Source of the DNA: Bin80 sp965261255 | GTDB lineage: Bacteria > Bacteroidota > Rhodothermia > Rhodothermales > Bin80 | NCBI GenBank assembly: GCA_965261255.1 | Contig: CBDHCQ010000004.1 | Coordinates: forward strand, 1,922,001-1,986,000 | Direction of reading: 5' to 3' | Length of the DNA: 64,000 bases | Shown: piece by piece, positions 1 to 8,819 of the stretch | Position numbering within the stretch: position 1 is the first letter of the stretch | Layout of the letters: each line of letters begins with the position of its first letter | Program-made: the position numbers and the translations under genes | The notes under the pieces: model-generated | Database searches by the model: none | What the model was told of the DNA's origin: nothing | The model's input: the letters and a program-made list of their open reading frames with translations, nothing else

Positions 1-911
1 TGCGTCTGATCCCCAACAACTCCGAATGCACGCTCCTCCGGGTTCGGCAAAACGGCTTCGTCCTGTATTTCCTCTACGCCACTGCTAACAACCCCCAGGC
101 GCATGGTTCCGTTCTCCAGTTCCATATAATGATATGACAGGCTGTCCTGCACATGATGAACCATGCGTACTAAGCCGTCAAACTCGGACAAATCCATGAC
201 GGCCCGAAATTCAACGCTCTCAACCGCCTTACCATAAGTAATCATTACCGGTGATGTTGCGACGGTGAGTGACAGTTCTGAGTTGCCCGCTGTATTCTCT
301 GTTACGGTTGTTGTAACCTCCCCCATGACCACATCAAATGCCAAATTGAATGCATCGTCAGCGTCAGGTCCAGGGATCCATTGCCACGCACCATTGTCTT
401 CCAGCTTAGGCGATCCAGCCACACCTCTCAGTCTCATCAAAGCTTCCTCTTGCTCCTCTATTTTTGCAGACATAGAATCTACTACGGCGACACCTACCCC
501 ATGCTCATAAACCATATCTCCACCAAAACTCGCTGACTGAAACAACGGTATTAGCCCAACAGCGCCAATAATCGTGATTGGGATCCATACCACCAGCTTA
601 AATGATAGCCACCACCAAAGCACAATTCGCAGTGCACCATAGGACAGGAACCACCACATCGTGATTTTGCCCAGGTCGGAGTGCGTAGTTAGTACTGTAC
701 TGGCCTCACCTGTTACCAGTAAAGAATCTGCCGCAGCTTCACCTGAAAGAACAGCCCCCAAGGTGCCCAGTGCCCCAAGTACGTAAAGGATTGTAGACAT
801 CCTCGGAAGGAACTGGATCCGACGAAAAAACAGTGCTACCAGGTCTACGGCGAAGGCAACAATCAGCAATGCTATTGGAAAGTGCACCACTATGGGATGT
901 AGATTCGGCAT
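1..911 (-). CDS. DUF2231-type membrane protein (3' end outside window)
   Basis: The reading frame is open from the ATG at 911 down to base 1, so the gene is cut by the window edge and at least 303 residues are present. The N-terminus reads MPNLHPIVVHFPIALL, the hallmark of DUF2231 membrane proteins. Hydrophobic stretches lie near residues 8-28, 36-60, 82-100 and 104-125, and a soluble C-terminal part without a family I recognise follows from about residue 130. It starts 21 bp after the copper ATPase stop codon on the same strand, so the two are very likely one operon. A role in metal handling or an envelope redox process is inferred only from that neighbour; DUF2231 itself has no settled function. 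The start is chosen because the family motif begins immediately at this ATG. Confidence 0.8.
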   Translation of the reverse strand, partial: MPNLHPIVVHFPIALLIVAFAVDLVALFFRRIQFLPRMSTILYVLGALGTLGAVLSGEAAADSLLVTGEASTVLTTHSDLGKITMWWFLSYGALRIVLWWWLSFKLVVWIPITIIGAVGLIPLFQSASFGGDMVYEHGVGVAVVDSMSAKIEEQEEALMRLRGVAGSPKLEDNGAWQWIPGPDADDAFNLAFDVVMGEVTTTVTENTAGNSELSLTVATSPVMITYGKAVESVEFRAVMDLSEFDGLVRMVHHVQDSLSYHYMELENGTMRLGVVSSGVEEIQDEAVLPNPEERAFGVVGDQT

Positions 912-932
912 TTACGCTGTAATAAAGATGTA

Positions 933-3263
933 TTATTGGCGAGTTTTTAAGGCTCTACCCAGACGCAAACTGTTCAGGACAACGGATAAGCTGGACAAGG
1001 TCATTGCTAAAGATGCCAGCATGGGGTTCAGTAAAACCCCCATTATCCCATACAGCACACCGGCTGCTATCGGAATACTGAGCGTGTTATAGACAAAAGC
1101 GAAAAACAGATTCTGACGAATTGCGCTCATTGTCTTGCGACCCACGTATACCGTATCGGCAACCAGTTGCAGATCTTCGCGAAGCAGTGTTATATCTGCT
1201 GTTTTTACAGCGACCTGAGTACCGGATCCAATCGCAATACCAACATCTGCCTCTGCCAACGCAGGAGCATCGTTAATACCATCACCAACCATTGCTACCA
1301 CTGCACCGCGACCACGCCGGGATGCAATGAAGTCCAGCTTTCCTTCCGGCTTTACACCTGCACATACGTCCTCTATGCCAACTTCCTGGGCAACGATTGA
1401 TGCGTTTCTCGCATCATCACCTGTTAGCATCGTAACGCTGAGCCCATGCACTTTGAGTTTTGTGACCGCATCCCTGGAAGTTCTCCGCAGTGCATCTGTG
1501 ATCATAAATTGGCCGGCCCACTGCCCTTCAATAGCCACATGTACCCTCCAATCTTCCGTGGCAATAGGGGGAAGATTAATGCCTCGCTCGTTCAAAAATA
1601 TATAACTGCCCACACACGCCTCGCGACCTTCAACCACTCCACAGATACCTCGACCTGGAGCAGTTTCTGTGACCTCTACTGAACTGAATACCAGCTTCTC
1701 TGCCCTTGCCCTCTCAACGATCGCCTCTGCCAATGGATGCTGAGAGTGCGCCTCAAGTGAAGCCGTTATTTGCAGAAAATCCTTGGCCGAGATGCCTTCT
1801 GCGGTCTCAACTGACGCAACCACGGGCGTTCCGGTCGTAAGCGTACCGGTCTTATCAAGCACAATGTGCGTGATCTGACTTGTTCGCTCCAGAGCATCTG
1901 CACCTTTAAACAAAATTCCTCTACGGGCCCCAGCACCGGTGGCTGCTACTACTGCAGCAGGAGTCGCCAGTCCCAGGGCACAAGGACAGGCAATGATCAG
2001 CACAGACACGAATGCAGTAAGGGCATGGTCCAATCCCCCGCCTGCCATCATCCATACCACAAACGTAACAACTGCGATCACCAAAACCACCGGCACAAAA
2101 ATACTGGATACCTTGTCTGCTAGCTTTTGTATGGGGGCTTTACGGCCCTGAGCTTCTCTGGTGAGCCTCACAATCTGTTGCAGTACTGTATCATGCCCCG
2201 TATGAGTTACGCGCACAGTCAGGACGCCTTCTGTGTTCAGTGTGCCTGCGACTACGGATGCACCCGTTGACTTGGGAACCGGCAACGGCTCGCCAGTCAG
2301 CATGCTTTCGTCAACCGCCCCTGCGCCTTGTACAATTTGGCCATCTACAGGCACCTGATCTCCCGGTCTGACGATCACAATATCACCCGTTTGAACAGCT
2401 TCCACGGGCACATCCACCACATGTGGTCCCCGTTGAATGCGGGCAACGGGAACCTGCAGGCGCAGGAGCGCCTCAATTGCCGATCCCGTTTTTGCCATTG
2501 CTCGTGACTCGAGGAACTGCCCAACCAACACAAGCGCCACAATAACGGCTGCCGCCTCAAAATAAACTGCCGGCAAAGAGTCAAATAACCCCGGCCAGAA
2601 TACAACTACTGTGCTATATGTCCATGCTGTCCCCACCCCCATTGCAATGAGCGTGTACATGTTTGCCGTCCCCCGTTGAAGTGCGGCCCATGCGGTCCTG
2701 AAAAATCTTCCGCCGCTGTAAAACACAACGGGCGTCGCAACAGCAAAAAGCACCAGACGAGGCGCACTCAGTAGCATTGTGAGAACCATCAATGCTGCAG
2801 CCCCCACAACCGCAACAACCAGGCGGGAATACTTGAAGGTATGCCTACTGTCTGTCGTGACAGCTGCCCGGGTATATTCTGGAAAAGCCTGCAATACGGC
2901 CTCAGCCTCGACCAAACCAGGGACCCATGACAGCTCAAGCACTTTGCCAGTCAGTTTGCCTCTAACTAGCGGACCAATCGCAGTACACCGCGTCTCAATA
3001 ACGTTCTGCCCAGGAGCAATCTGCCCTTTCTGGAGCTGCAACCTAACCTCGGACCGAGCAACCCCATAGCCCGCACTCTCAATTGTTTCTACAATGATCT
3101 TAGGTGGCAATCCCCGAACATGTGCCTCGTGCGTAGCAATATTCACAGCTACCTGATCGGACTCCGGTAGCTGGCTTAGCTGACGCTCCAGACCTGCCGC
3201 ACAGGAGGCACAATGCATCCCGGTTACAGGAATCGTCAATTGGTCGTCAGTGACTGCTGCCAT
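933..3263 (-). CDS. copA: Heavy-metal (copper) translocating P1B-type ATPase
   Basis: Inner-membrane pump that probably exports Cu(I) from the cytoplasm using ATP. Visible motifs are: an N-terminal HMA metal-binding site GMHCASC (C18, C21), the actuator TGE (323-325), the membrane metal site CPC (426-428), the phosphorylated DKTGT (470-474), the P1B-specific HP (509-510) and GDGIND (660-665). TM7 carries the YN pair and TM8 the MxLSS pattern typical of the Cu(I) subgroup. At 776 residues it is of normal length for the family. A second HMA-like domain around residues 75-140 lacks a CxxC, so only one N-terminal metal site looks functional. It is the promoter-proximal gene of an operon with the DUF2231 gene and is divergent from the AHSA1 gene at 3360. 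No CueR- or CsoR-type regulator is seen nearby. Confidence 0.95.
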   Translation of the reverse strand: MAAVTDDQLTIPVTGMHCASCAAGLERQLSQLPESDQVAVNIATHEAHVRGLPPKIIVETIESAGYGVARSEVRLQLQKGQIAPGQNVIETRCTAIGPLVRGKLTGKVLELSWVPGLVEAEAVLQAFPEYTRAAVTTDSRHTFKYSRLVVAVVGAAALMVLTMLLSAPRLVLFAVATPVVFYSGGRFFRTAWAALQRGTANMYTLIAMGVGTAWTYSTVVVFWPGLFDSLPAVYFEAAAVIVALVLVGQFLESRAMAKTGSAIEALLRLQVPVARIQRGPHVVDVPVEAVQTGDIVIVRPGDQVPVDGQIVQGAGAVDESMLTGEPLPVPKSTGASVVAGTLNTEGVLTVRVTHTGHDTVLQQIVRLTREAQGRKAPIQKLADKVSSIFVPVVLVIAVVTFVVWMMAGGGLDHALTAFVSVLIIACPCALGLATPAAVVAATGAGARRGILFKGADALERTSQITHIVLDKTGTLTTGTPVVASVETAEGISAKDFLQITASLEAHSQHPLAEAIVERARAEKLVFSSVEVTETAPGRGICGVVEGREACVGSYIFLNERGINLPPIATEDWRVHVAIEGQWAGQFMITDALRRTSRDAVTKLKVHGLSVTMLTGDDARNASIVAQEVGIEDVCAGVKPEGKLDFIASRRGRGAVVAMVGDGINDAPALAEADVGIAIGSGTQVAVKTADITLLREDLQLVADTVYVGRKTMSAIRQNLFFAFVYNTLSIPIAAGVLYGIMGVLLNPMLASLAMTLSSLSVVLNSLRLGRALKTRQ

Positions 3264-3359
3264 ACTCTTTGAGCAACCTGGTAGAAGCGTGTAGGTTATA
3301 CGCAGGTGAGAACATATAGTACTCAGGTATATCCCTCCCTTTTCATTTTGTATAGTCCT

Positions 3360-3806
3360 ATGCGAACGATCAGTTGCAAAGAGATTTTTTCCTGCACGCC
3401 TCAGGCATTATTTGATGCACTTCATACACCGAGTTCAGTGCGTGCCTGGTGGCATGCAGACCGAATCATTGCAATTCCCCGCGAGGGCGGCGTGTTTACA
3501 GCTGCATGGGGAGAACACGAAGACGATCCCATACATATTTCCTCAGGAACTTATGAGGTCTTTGCTCCCCCACATAAGATTGTAATGGTGGATCTCAAGT
3601 ACTATGCCCAGACGGGGCCAAGCATGCCCGACGCTCCGATATCAATCACCTATGATATTTCACCACACCCCGAAGGCGCACTGCTGAAGCTCACGCATGC
3701 CGGTTTTCCCGAAGAAGGCGAAGGGGACGCGTACTTTGAAGGATGTGTACAAGGATGGAAGATGAGTCTGGATAGCCTCCGATCCTACTTGGCAGCAGCT
3801 GTTTAG
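3360..3806 (+). CDS. SRPBCC/AHSA1-domain protein
   Basis: A 148-residue protein of the START-like SRPBCC fold, close to the 'activator of Hsp90 ATPase homologue 1' (AHSA1) group. The order is typical: an N-terminal beta strand, then PQALFDALHTPSSVRAWW (a common AHSA1 opening), a central region with repeated aromatic and Gly turns, and a C-terminal helix containing GWKMSLDSLRSYL. Such proteins bind hydrophobic ligands, and substrates are unknown for most members. I take the ATG at 3360 because the upstream in-frame extension from 3306 has no family similarity and would fill the intergenic promoter region shared with copA. No cofactor motif is visible. Confidence 0.8.
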   Translation: MRTISCKEIFSCTPQALFDALHTPSSVRAWWHADRIIAIPREGGVFTAAWGEHEDDPIHISSGTYEVFAPPHKIVMVDLKYYAQTGPSMPDAPISITYDISPHPEGALLKLTHAGFPEEGEGDAYFEGCVQGWKMSLDSLRSYLAAAV

Positions 3807-3839
3807 CACTCATTCCTGGAGTGCCTCGAAAAACGAGGC
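3806..3839. terminator. Two overlapping hairpins between convergent genes
   Basis: GCACTC at 3806-3811 pairs with GAGTGC at 3819-3824, and GCCTCG at 3823-3828 pairs with CGAGGC at 3834-3839. They start on the last base of the AHSA1 stop codon and precede the convergent Cys/Met enzyme gene. Neither is followed by a clear T-run, so this is a plausible bidirectional terminator at most. Confidence 0.35.
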
Positions 3840-3917
3840 TGGGATAGGCTGAACGAACCGATACGTATTCCCAAAGCGGGAAGGCTCCTTCTCGCGCTAA
3901 AGTGTCCTTCTTATAGG

Positions 3918-5114
3918 CTACATTTTGCCGAGTGCCTGATCCAGATCCTGGCAAAGATCGTCCGGATCTTCTAGGCCTACCGATATTCTGAATACGCCGT
4001 CTCCCGCCCACTTTCGATATGCAGCCAGCGCAGCCCCCTTCAATCCAAAACTGGAATCCACGATCTCCTTTGTATCAATATAAAACAACAGACTACGGAC
4101 ATCTCCCAACGATACCGCGTAGCTGATCAGACTCATCCGCTCCTGTAATTGTTTGGCCAGTGCAACACCTCCACTGGCTTGGAAGCTGACTATTCCAGAG
4201 AACTGACGCATTTGCCTGCACGCCAGTTCGTACTGCGGATGTGAGGGAAGTCCAGGATATATGACACGTTTGACGCGCGGATGTCCCTCAAGAAAGCGTG
4301 CCACCGCCAAGGCACTTTCGCTGTGTGCCTGCATCCGAAGTGGCAGAGTCGCTATGCCCCGCAGAATCAACCAGGCATTAAAGGGACTCAGCACCCCACC
4401 CGCGTGAACTCCTACGCGTGCGCGCAACGCTTCTACGGAGGTAGAATTACCAACAATCACGCCACCGAGGGCGTCTCCATGCCCACCGAAGTATTTTGTT
4501 AATGAGTGCATTACAAAGTCAGCACCATACGCCAGCGGCTTCGTAATTTCGGGAGAGGCAAATGTGGAGTCCACACTTAGGAGGACGTCGTTTTCATGCG
4601 CAATGTTGCTTAGTGTGCTGAGATCAGCGAGCCTCAAGATTGGGTTGCATGGTGTTTCGACATGTATCAGACGTGTATTGTGCCGTATCGCCCTAGCTAC
4701 CGCCTCGTTATCTGATGCATCAACGGCGGTTACAGAAACGCCAAGATGCGGAAGCAGGTCGCGTGTGTACTCGACGGCACCTGCATAAGCAACATCGCTC
4801 ATTACAAGGTGATCCCCTGCCCCGAGAACATGTGTGAACAGTGCGGTAATGGCAGCCATTCCGCTGGCAAAACAGGCCGCACCTTCTGCTTCTTCAAGGG
4901 CTGCGATCCGCTGCTCCAATCGCCTAATCGTAGGATTAGACCACCGACTATAGATATACGGTGCATCAGCATCCAGGCCCTCTGCAGAAAAGGGCTCTCC
5001 CGCATCAACCATATAAGAATTGGCCATGTGCAACGGGGGTGCAACTGGCAGGATCTTCCCCTCAGGCGCTTCACCCGCATGGATGGCTTGTGTTCGTGGA
5101 GAATATTTTGACAT
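3918..5114 (-). CDS. Cys/Met metabolism PLP-dependent lyase/synthase
   Basis: A 398-residue fold-type I PLP enzyme of the cystathionine gamma-synthase / cystathionine gamma-lyase / methionine gamma-lyase superfamily. The N-terminus TQAIHAGE, the Y-x-R-x-x-NPT substrate-site motif near residues 55-62, the GMAAI cofactor loop near 85-89, the PLP-aspartate in SVDSTFASP (D182) and the Schiff-base lysine in HSLTKYFGGHGD (K207) are all present. Length is normal for the family. Which reaction it catalyses (transsulfuration or gamma-elimination) cannot be decided from motifs alone. It is monocistronic, with a divergent DUF2461 gene 89 bp upstream. Confidence 0.9.
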   Translation of the reverse strand: MSKYSPRTQAIHAGEAPEGKILPVAPPLHMANSYMVDAGEPFSAEGLDADAPYIYSRWSNPTIRRLEQRIAALEEAEGAACFASGMAAITALFTHVLGAGDHLVMSDVAYAGAVEYTRDLLPHLGVSVTAVDASDNEAVARAIRHNTRLIHVETPCNPILRLADLSTLSNIAHENDVLLSVDSTFASPEITKPLAYGADFVMHSLTKYFGGHGDALGGVIVGNSTSVEALRARVGVHAGGVLSPFNAWLILRGIATLPLRMQAHSESALAVARFLEGHPRVKRVIYPGLPSHPQYELACRQMRQFSGIVSFQASGGVALAKQLQERMSLISYAVSLGDVRSLLFYIDTKEIVDSSFGLKGAALAAYRKWAGDGVFRISVGLEDPDDLCQDLDQALGKM

Positions 5115-5203
5115 GGATAAATTGTGAGAATGAACCTAGGTAAGGTAACCTGAATCAAACAGACCGTACACGACCCCGTTAAAGCTGGTCAAAATCGCCT
5201 GCC

Positions 5204-5881
5204 ATGATTACCCCCGAACTTTTTACCTTTTTTCGAGATCTCAAAGCTAATAATAACCGCGATTGGTTTAATGCAAACCGTTCCCGTTACGAAGACCACG
5301 TAAAAGAGCCACTGCTGACTTTGATTAGAGATTTTGCAATACCGCTTCGGTCGATCAGTCCTCACTTCCTGGCCATTCCCAAGATCGGGGGCTCTCTGTT
5401 CCGCATTTATCGTGACATTCGTTTTTCGAAAGACAAGAGACCGTACAAGGAAGCTGCGGGCGTGCATTTTCGACATTCATTAGGAAAGAACGCACATGCC
5501 CCGGGTTTTTATCTGCACTTGGGGCCTGGGGAGGTATTTGCCGCTATCGGAATTTGGGGACCTGGTAGTAAGGAACTACGCGCGATCCGACAACACATTG
5601 TTGACGATCCTGAATTATGGACTCAGGTTAGTCAAAACCCAAATTTCCTGAAGGTTTACTCCGCGGGGTTTGAGCATGATAAATTGAAGCGTGCCCCCAA
5701 GGGCTTTGATCCTAACCACCCACTGATTGATGATCTCCGGTGCAAGCATTTTGTGGCTTCGTGCCCGCTGACGGAAGAGCTGGCTTGCTCGGATGATTTC
5801 ATTGCTACACTGGCAGGGATTTACGGTTCTGGTACGGGATACATGGAGTATTTGACACGTACGCTTGGTCATCCCTGGTAG
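5204..5881 (+). CDS. DUF2461 family protein
   Basis: A 225-residue protein matching DUF2461 (TIGR02453-like): an N-terminal F-x-F-F-x-x-L-x-x-N-N-x-R-D-W-F block, then a central R-I-Y-R-D-x-R-F-S-x-D-K-x-P-Y-K block near residues 67-82, and a C-terminal K-R-x-P-K-G-F-D-x-x-H-P block near 160-172. These three blocks define the family. Function is unknown. It stands alone, divergent from the PLP enzyme. No signal peptide or membrane segment is seen, so it is probably cytoplasmic. Confidence 0.88.
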   Translation: MITPELFTFFRDLKANNNRDWFNANRSRYEDHVKEPLLTLIRDFAIPLRSISPHFLAIPKIGGSLFRIYRDIRFSKDKRPYKEAAGVHFRHSLGKNAHAPGFYLHLGPGEVFAAIGIWGPGSKELRAIRQHIVDDPELWTQVSQNPNFLKVYSAGFEHDKLKRAPKGFDPNHPLIDDLRCKHFVASCPLTEELACSDDFIATLAGIYGSGTGYMEYLTRTLGHPW

Positions 5882-6060
5882 AGTGCGCAATTACTGACCT
5901 GTTAGTTCACGGATTCGTCGAGAGTCTCCTGCACCAATTTGACGCTACCTTCGTCAGGCGTGTTTTTGGTAAACATTTCGTGTCCGCGAAGCCGATACAG
6001 TTTCAAGCGCAAATGTATCCAGGTCAACCTGGGATCCTTGGCCAGTTGCGCTTCATTTGA

Positions 6061-6256
6061 TCACCGCAATGGAGCAGCTGCCGAAGAAAACACTGTGTGG
6101 TTTCTTCGAGGGAACAAAGACCAACGGGTTTGTGGCCTCGTAAATCCCTGTATTTCGTCCCGTTGGAACGGCTATGTTACCGATGATCATCAGGCGGCCG
6201 CACGGTTCAAGTCTGTCGAACTGGGAGCATCGACCACTGCCCTGGCCTCCGACTGA
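6061..6256 (+). pseudogene. Degenerate VOC (glyoxalase-like) domain remnant
   Basis: An open stretch ending in a TGA at 6254-6256 encodes a tail with SRWNGYVTDDHQAAARFKS followed by VELGAS. It aligns residue for residue with the C-terminal VOC domain of the intact gene just downstream (HWNCYVTVDDVDAVQAKAAELGA). The DNA at 6166-6256 and 6982-7075 is clearly related. Upstream of about 6061 the similarity fades, and no intact start or first domain is seen. I read it as the decayed product of a tandem duplication. Confidence 0.55.
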
Positions 6257-6382
6257 CGTGGTTGTCCTATCCCATACCAAATCAGCTTGCGCTACAACTC
6301 CGACCGGGACCCATTGTGTGCTTGGTGCGTACATCCGGCGCCCTTGGCAGGATACACGATAAACCTAACTTACCTCATCAGA

Positions 6383-7162
6383 ATGAATCCATTTCAGACA
6401 CACGGCGCCTTTAGCTGGCATGAATACCTCGCTGCCGATGTACTTTCGGCACTCAGGTTCTACAGTGAGCTTCTTGGCTGGACAACTAGCGATATGCCCA
6501 TGCCCGACGGCGAGATGTATAAACTTCTGTACAGCGGATCAAAGCGTATAGGGGGCTTGATGGCCTGCCCTCCTGGTGCTCCACCCTGCTGGACATATTA
6601 TGTGACGGTGAACGATATCCACAAGCTGCTTGGGGGAACCGAATTAAACCTGATCGTGCCTCTTAGCGATACGATGGTCGGCCCCTTTGCAGGATTCCTG
6701 GATCCACAGGGAGCCTACTTGTCTGTCATCCAATACAATGATGGAGGCGAAGAGGATGATCAGACTATCGCCAATACCCAAGAGGCTTTTCTCACGCATG
6801 GTGCATTCTCCTGGTTTGAGCTCCAGACTGCTGACCCGATAGCTGCAGCCGACTGGTACTGTAAGCTGTTTGGCTGGACCGTTACCGAACAACATATGGA
6901 GGCAGGAAAGTATTGGGTGATTTCCCTGGAGGAGACACAGATTGGTGGAATTATGGAAAGCGTAGATCCAAACATTCCATCCCATTGGAACTGCTATGTC
7001 ACCGTAGATGATGTAGACGCTGTTCAGGCTAAAGCTGCTGAATTGGGAGCCACCATCACTGCACCCGCCTTCGACGTACCGGAGGTTGGACGCTTATTGC
7101 ACATCTGTGATCCTGCAGGGGTAGCACTCGCCTTTGCAACCTGGCTCCCGTTTCCTGAATAG
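6383..7162 (+). CDS. Two-domain VOC family (glyoxalase/dioxygenase-like) protein
   Basis: A 259-residue protein made of two tandem vicinal-oxygen-chelate domains. Domain 1 starts with THGAFSWHEYLAAD and contains a Y-x-x-L-L-G-W-T motif near residues 29-36. Domain 2 starts near residue 136 with THGAFSWFELQTADP and contains W-Y-C-K-L-F-G-W-T. Each then has an I-G-G-x-M strand and a YVTV-D-D strand. Such proteins are often annotated as glyoxalase or hydroxylase-like, but the substrate is not predictable. The ATG at 6383 is chosen because the family N-terminus (NPFQTHGAFSW) begins there; the longer frame from 6287 reads through unrelated sequence. A decayed VOC domain lies just upstream. Confidence 0.85.
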   Translation: MNPFQTHGAFSWHEYLAADVLSALRFYSELLGWTTSDMPMPDGEMYKLLYSGSKRIGGLMACPPGAPPCWTYYVTVNDIHKLLGGTELNLIVPLSDTMVGPFAGFLDPQGAYLSVIQYNDGGEEDDQTIANTQEAFLTHGAFSWFELQTADPIAAADWYCKLFGWTVTEQHMEAGKYWVISLEETQIGGIMESVDPNIPSHWNCYVTVDDVDAVQAKAAELGATITAPAFDVPEVGRLLHICDPAGVALAFATWLPFPE

Positions 7163-7352
7163 GATCGGTTGACTTTCCTGATTGCACCTACACTTTTTGG
7201 GGGACTTACATAACAGAATTGACAGCCGTTGAGGATGGCCATCCTTCATGATCCAAGATCGATTGGCCTAATCTCTTGTGGGCAAGAGTCGCAATCCTAA
7301 AGTCCCCCGCTCGGGATAATAAGCTTTCCTAAGAATCACGATTCCACTTTTA

Positions 7353-8246
7353 ATGACAACGACAACCCCAGAAATACCTGTTGAACACGTTGACACTGCC
7401 GACGAGCTTTGGGAGTGCCTAAGCCCCACCAGGAAGACCCCAAATTCAGAAGATCAGATAGTTTACCGAGGTCACAGAGATGCAGATTGGGGACTTGTAC
7501 CATTGTTCTTGCGCGAAGAATCCAGTGACCCGATTAGGGGGTGGCTGTCCAAGGAATTGGAATTCCAAAACCAGGCTTGGATAGAGTTCCAATTAATCCG
7601 ATCATTCATAGATTGCTGCGACGAAAATGGAGTCAGTGTACCGAATGATTCAATTAAGTTTCGATTGTCAAACTTGCGACACATAGACTTCAAAAAATAC
7701 CACGACTTTCCTGAAGATTGGCCAAATGATGAAATGGCAGAAGCCATGGCCCTCGCACAGCTTCATGGACTGCCAACGAGACTGCTAGACTGGAGCGCGA
7801 ATCCATACGTAGCCGCATATTTTGCGTCTAGCGATGCGCTACAAACCTGTGAGGACTGGCTACCCGATCAACGAATCGCAATAATCGAACTAAATGCAGG
7901 CCCCAAGGACATTACGCATTGTGGCGGGGTCAGAGTTCTGCGCGTACGCGGATCTATTTCGGAGAATCTAGTTGCCCAGCAGGGACTGTTTACCATTCAC
8001 CCGCTTGGCCGAAAAGGCGAAAAAGCCATTGTGAAGCCGCTTGAGGAGTATCTGCCCGAGCCACCAAATTTTCCGGTCCGCAAACTTACAATTCCCATTA
8101 CAGAGTGTGTGCGGCTGTACGAACTTTGCACCCTTATCGGGATAAATGCCGCGAGATTATTTCCAGACGCTGACGGCTCTAGCTTGGCGGCCCGCGAGGG
8201 TCTGCTATACTCGATAGCCCAGAATGAGAGTCGAATTAAGACATAG
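7353..8246 (+). CDS. FRG-domain protein
   Basis: A 297-residue protein with the FRG domain: the namesake VYRGHRDADWGLVP block (R39-G40), then LAQLHGLPTRLLDWS followed by NPYVAAYFA, and the late block IGINAARLFPDADG. FRG proteins are uncharacterised biochemically but recur near phage-defence and toxin genes. No transmembrane segment or signal peptide is seen. It is followed after 4 bp by a small gene in the same direction (8251-8652), so the two probably form an operon. The molecular function remains unknown. Confidence 0.85.
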   Translation: MTTTTPEIPVEHVDTADELWECLSPTRKTPNSEDQIVYRGHRDADWGLVPLFLREESSDPIRGWLSKELEFQNQAWIEFQLIRSFIDCCDENGVSVPNDSIKFRLSNLRHIDFKKYHDFPEDWPNDEMAEAMALAQLHGLPTRLLDWSANPYVAAYFASSDALQTCEDWLPDQRIAIIELNAGPKDITHCGGVRVLRVRGSISENLVAQQGLFTIHPLGRKGEKAIVKPLEEYLPEPPNFPVRKLTIPITECVRLYELCTLIGINAARLFPDADGSSLAAREGLLYSIAQNESRIKT

Positions 8247-8250
8247 CACC

Positions 8251-8652
8251 ATGCCTAGTCCTGAGCAAGGCCATACCTCCCACTTAAAGCACATACTCTA
8301 CTTTCGCCCAAAGGGTGAGCAATGGGATTTCCCCGCACCCGGTTCTGCTAAACCACTACGGCTTGGTTTTAGATCTGAGTACGACCAAAATGTAGGCCGC
8401 CGAAAATACAGGGAAATTGTTCTTGACTGCCTTGCACAATCGTCTCAGCAATTGAACCTCTTTGACGAGCACAAGTGGGATGTCCAAGAGGGGGAGGACC
8501 ACTTGGACATAGTATTCCACGCGGACCGCGTGCCACGTGACTTTACCCACGCCGAAGAGCGTGTGGGGCAAGTTTTCAACTACGCGCGCTTCCTCGCGAG
8601 CGTAGTAATCACTGTCAGAACTCGCGACAGTGGAGCACCTTCCGCAACTTAG
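8251..8652 (+). CDS. Hypothetical protein paired with FRG gene
   Basis: A 133-residue soluble protein that I do not recognise. It is moderately charged, has an ILYFRPKGEQWDFP opening and a C-terminal predicted helix with ERVGQVFNYARFLASV. The frame is open from 8224, which would overlap the FRG gene by 23 bp. The ATG at 8251, 4 bp beyond the FRG stop, is the simpler start. Tight spacing suggests co-transcription and possibly a functional partner of the FRG protein, as an antitoxin or adaptor. That role is inference only. Confidence 0.6.
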   Translation: MPSPEQGHTSHLKHILYFRPKGEQWDFPAPGSAKPLRLGFRSEYDQNVGRRKYREIVLDCLAQSSQQLNLFDEHKWDVQEGEDHLDIVFHADRVPRDFTHAEERVGQVFNYARFLASVVITVRTRDSGAPSAT

Positions 8653-8819
8653 GTCTATCCCAAAACCTGCTTTCCGCCCCTCTGCCAGACCCCCATGCTT
8701 TCATTAGCTCTGCAGAAAATCACTTCAGACAGGTAGATCGCCCTTCGGTTGGTTGTCAATGTTGCTACATAAGTCCACTTTTCGGTGAAAGCCATCGTTG
8801 AAGAGGGTTTACCCGTAGC

